DNA from: an uncultured Spirochaetaceae bacterium
GTDB taxonomy: Bacteria > Spirochaetota > Spirochaetia > Treponematales > Treponemataceae
Assembly (NCBI GenBank): GCA_902773215.1
Contig: CACYDQ010000282.1
Coordinates: 1 to 9,099, forward strand
DNA: 9,099 nt
Reading direction: 5' to 3'
Made by a program: the position numbers and the translations under genes. This document shows positions 7,560 through 9,099 of this stretch, in pieces (position 1 is the stretch's first letter; each line of letters starts with the position of its first letter). The notes beneath the pieces were generated by a model. It made no database searches. It worked only from the letters and a program-made list of their open reading frames with translations, and had not been told where the DNA came from.

Positions 7560-8237
7560 ATGAGATTGCTGCTTGTAGAAGATGACGTACGCCTCTCCCA
7601 GTCTATTGTTGAGCTTTTGGGAAAGGAACGCTACGAGGTTGATGCCGTCTATACGGGGCCAGATACCGTGAAATATGCCCATAAAGGAATATACGATGGT
7701 GTCGTGATGGATCCTTCGCTACCAGGCAAGGATGGTCTTGTCATCCTCAAGTCTCTTAGGGACAAGGGCTTTACTACTCCGGTTCTCGTGATTTCCTCAA
7801 AAAGTTCGACGGAAGACATCGTTGCCGGTCTTGATGCGGGGGCTGATGATTATCTGACCAAACCGTACAAGAATGAGGAGTTCCTGGCTCGGTTACGGGC
7901 CGTGACAAGGCGTAAGGGTGAATTCCGGAAGAACGTCGTGGAGTTCGGAGACTTGATACTGGACAAGGACAAGTGTGAGTTGCAGAAAGTCAAGGGCGGT
8001 ACGGAGAAGCTTTCTCTCAAGGAGCTTCAGATAATAGAGTTCCTCTTCGACAGTCCTCATCAGGTTATCAAGAAAGAGAATATAATCGAGAAAATCTGGG
8101 GCAGTGACAGCAGTGCTGAGTACAATAACGTAGAGGTTTATATTTCGTTTATACGAAAAAAGATGGATGATTTGAACGCAAACGTCCGGATACGGACGGC
8201 GAGAGGAATAGGGTATTCTTTGGAGGATTCGTTATAA
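7560..8237 (+). CDS. OmpR/PhoB-family response regulator
   Basis: A 225-residue two-component response regulator: a phosphorylatable receiver controlling a DNA-binding winged helix. The receiver (1-115) shows the acidic pocket VEDD (6-9), phospho-acceptor Asp51 in MDPSLPGKDG, a switch hydroxyl at Ser79 (VISSK) and Lys101 in TKPY. The effector domain (about 125-222) has LSLKELQIIEFLF, the recognition-helix region NNVEVYISFIRKKM and the wing RTARGIGYSL, all typical of the OmpR/PhoB class. All the phosphorylation residues are present, although Pro follows Asp51 where Leu is commoner. The start MRLLLVEDD is the usual family start. No histidine kinase lies next to it in the window. Its TAA overlaps the dapL ATG (TAATG). 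The coding sequence looks less GC-rich than the ATPase genes, by eye. Confidence 0.95.
   Translation: MRLLLVEDDVRLSQSIVELLGKERYEVDAVYTGPDTVKYAHKGIYDGVVMDPSLPGKDGLVILKSLRDKGFTTPVLVISSKSSTEDIVAGLDAGADDYLTKPYKNEEFLARLRAVTRRKGEFRKNVVEFGDLILDKDKCELQKVKGGTEKLSLKELQIIEFLFDSPHQVIKKENIIEKIWGSDSSAEYNNVEVYISFIRKKMDDLNANVRIRTARGIGYSLEDSL
8222..8226 (+). promoter_or_regulatory. Ribosome binding site of dapL, inside the response regulator 3' end
   Basis: GGAGG lies 10 bases upstream of the ATG at 8237 and supports that start, which forms the TAATG overlap. Confidence 0.6.
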
Positions 8238-9099
8238 TGCTTTCACGGAACAAAGGTTTTGAGAACCTTACGGCGGGATATCTCTTCCCTGAGGTCGCCA
8301 AGAGGCGGAGGGTGTATCAGGAGAAGCATCCTGATGCAAAGATAATCAGCTTGGGAATTGGCAATACAACGGAGCCTCTTACTCCGCATATCACTAAGGC
8401 GATGGTCGATTATGCCGCCGGGCTGGGCACGGAGGCCGGATATTCCGGTTATGGTGACGAGCAGGGGCTGACAGAGCTCCGGGAAAAGATAGCATCGGTT
8501 CTGTACAAGGGAATGGCCTCGGCGGATGAAGTGTTCATTTCCGACGGGGCCAAGTGCGATATAGCAAGGATACAGACCCTCTTTGGTGCGGACGTGGAGC
8601 TTGCCGTGCAGGATCCTGCTTATCCGGTCTACGTGGACGGAAGCGTGATCGTCGGTGCTGCCGGAAAGGATGACGGCAACGGCAACAGGAAGGGGGTCAG
8701 CTATCTGCCTTGCACTGCGGAGAATGGATTTTTTCCCGATTTGTCCAAAGTCAAGGAGAATTCCCTTATCTACTTCTGCTCTCCGAATAATCCGACCGGG
8801 GTTGCGAGCAGCAGGGAGCAGCTGAAAAAGCTCGTTGACTGCGCCCTTCAGAAAGGCTGTGTCATCATCTATGACTCGGCGTACTATTCGTTCATCAGGG
8901 ATCCTTCTCTCCCGAGGACTATTTATGAGATAGAAGGGGCGAGGAAGTGTGCCATAGAAATCAACTCCTTCTCCAAGCTCGCGGGCTTCACTGGTGTCCG
9001 CCTGGGTTGGTCCGTGGTGCCTTCCGACCTGAAGTTCTCCGACGGAACTCCTGTCAGGCAGGACTGGAACCGCGTGATGACGACGCTCTTCAACGGGGC
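8237..9099 (+). CDS. dapL: LL-diaminopimelate aminotransferase, 3' end cut by window edge
   Basis: The first 287 residues of a fold-type I, PLP-dependent aminotransferase; the frame is open to the right edge. DapL converts tetrahydrodipicolinate plus glutamate directly to LL-diaminopimelate plus 2-oxoglutarate, bypassing the succinyl/acetyl branch of lysine and peptidoglycan precursor synthesis. The sequence has the DapL-type SDGAKCDIARIQ block, DPAYPVY (Tyr129) and CSPNNPTG (181-188). The PLP lysine motif is SFSKLAGFTGVRLGW with Lys247. The visible end, MTTLFNG, matches the region just after it in the family. SDGAKCD and FSKLAGFTGVR distinguish it from generic aspartate aminotransferases. 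The start ATG overlaps the response regulator stop, so the two are probably translated from one mRNA. About 120 residues of a normal ~410 are missing to the right. Confidence 0.92.
   Translation, partial: MLSRNKGFENLTAGYLFPEVAKRRRVYQEKHPDAKIISLGIGNTTEPLTPHITKAMVDYAAGLGTEAGYSGYGDEQGLTELREKIASVLYKGMASADEVFISDGAKCDIARIQTLFGADVELAVQDPAYPVYVDGSVIVGAAGKDDGNGNRKGVSYLPCTAENGFFPDLSKVKENSLIYFCSPNNPTGVASSREQLKKLVDCALQKGCVIIYDSAYYSFIRDPSLPRTIYEIEGARKCAIEINSFSKLAGFTGVRLGWSVVPSDLKFSDGTPVRQDWNRVMTTLFNG

Noticed and set aside
6699..7682. A 327-codon minus-strand open frame across atpD, usp, the spacer and the response regulator
   Set aside because: It runs through four unrelated features, including the AT-rich spacer, and shows no domain.
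1..9099. CRISPR arrays, tRNA/rRNA genes, insertion sequences, attachment sites
   Set aside because: No repeat arrays, clover-leaf-like segments, transposase motifs or terminal inverted repeats were seen by eye. Nearly all of the window is coding on one strand.

Overview
The window is a dense, single-strand (+) bacterial gene cluster. Positions 3-6975 carry most of a V/A-type (vacuolar/archaeal-type) ATPase operon in the order I-K-F-E-A-B-D. It is followed without a gap by a UspA-family gene (6972-7469). After a 90-base AT-rich spacer come an OmpR/PhoB-type response regulator (7560-8237) and the first 287 codons of an LL-diaminopimelate aminotransferase (dapL), which runs off the right edge (8237-9099). 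The subunit I frame is open to the left edge, so that gene is also cut and its true start lies upstream. The gene order, a one-hairpin K subunit with a secretory-type leader, and a DapL-type lysine/DAP pathway gene suggest a spirochete, probably Treponema-like, with moderately high GC. This assignment is inference from gene content, not from a search.

Layout: subunit I (membrane stator, two essential-type arginines visible) is followed by a 58-base spacer with a small perfect hairpin, then subunit K (rotor ring proteolipid). F follows after 4 bases, then E after 32 bases. E/A, A/B and D/usp overlap as ATGA, and B/D overlaps as TAATG. Together these encode V1 (A catalytic, B non-catalytic, D and F central shaft, E peripheral stalk) and Vo (I, K). 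No gene for subunit C (the Vo-V1 adaptor) or for the small peripheral-stalk partner G/H lies in this stretch. They must be upstream, elsewhere or highly divergent.

How the genes work together: the complex couples ATP hydrolysis or synthesis by A3B3 to rotation of the D-F shaft and K ring against subunit I. The Usp protein, with a degenerate nucleotide-binding signature, is positioned to be made with the complex. The response regulator and dapL form a second unit (TAATG overlap). A plausible sigma70-type promoter in the spacer would start the mRNA almost exactly at the regulator's ATG. No histidine kinase is visible.

The window is mostly well-known biology. The points worth checking are the Usp coupling, the absence of subunit C in the cluster, the regulator-dapL coupling with a possibly leaderless mRNA, and the ion-specificity prediction for K.
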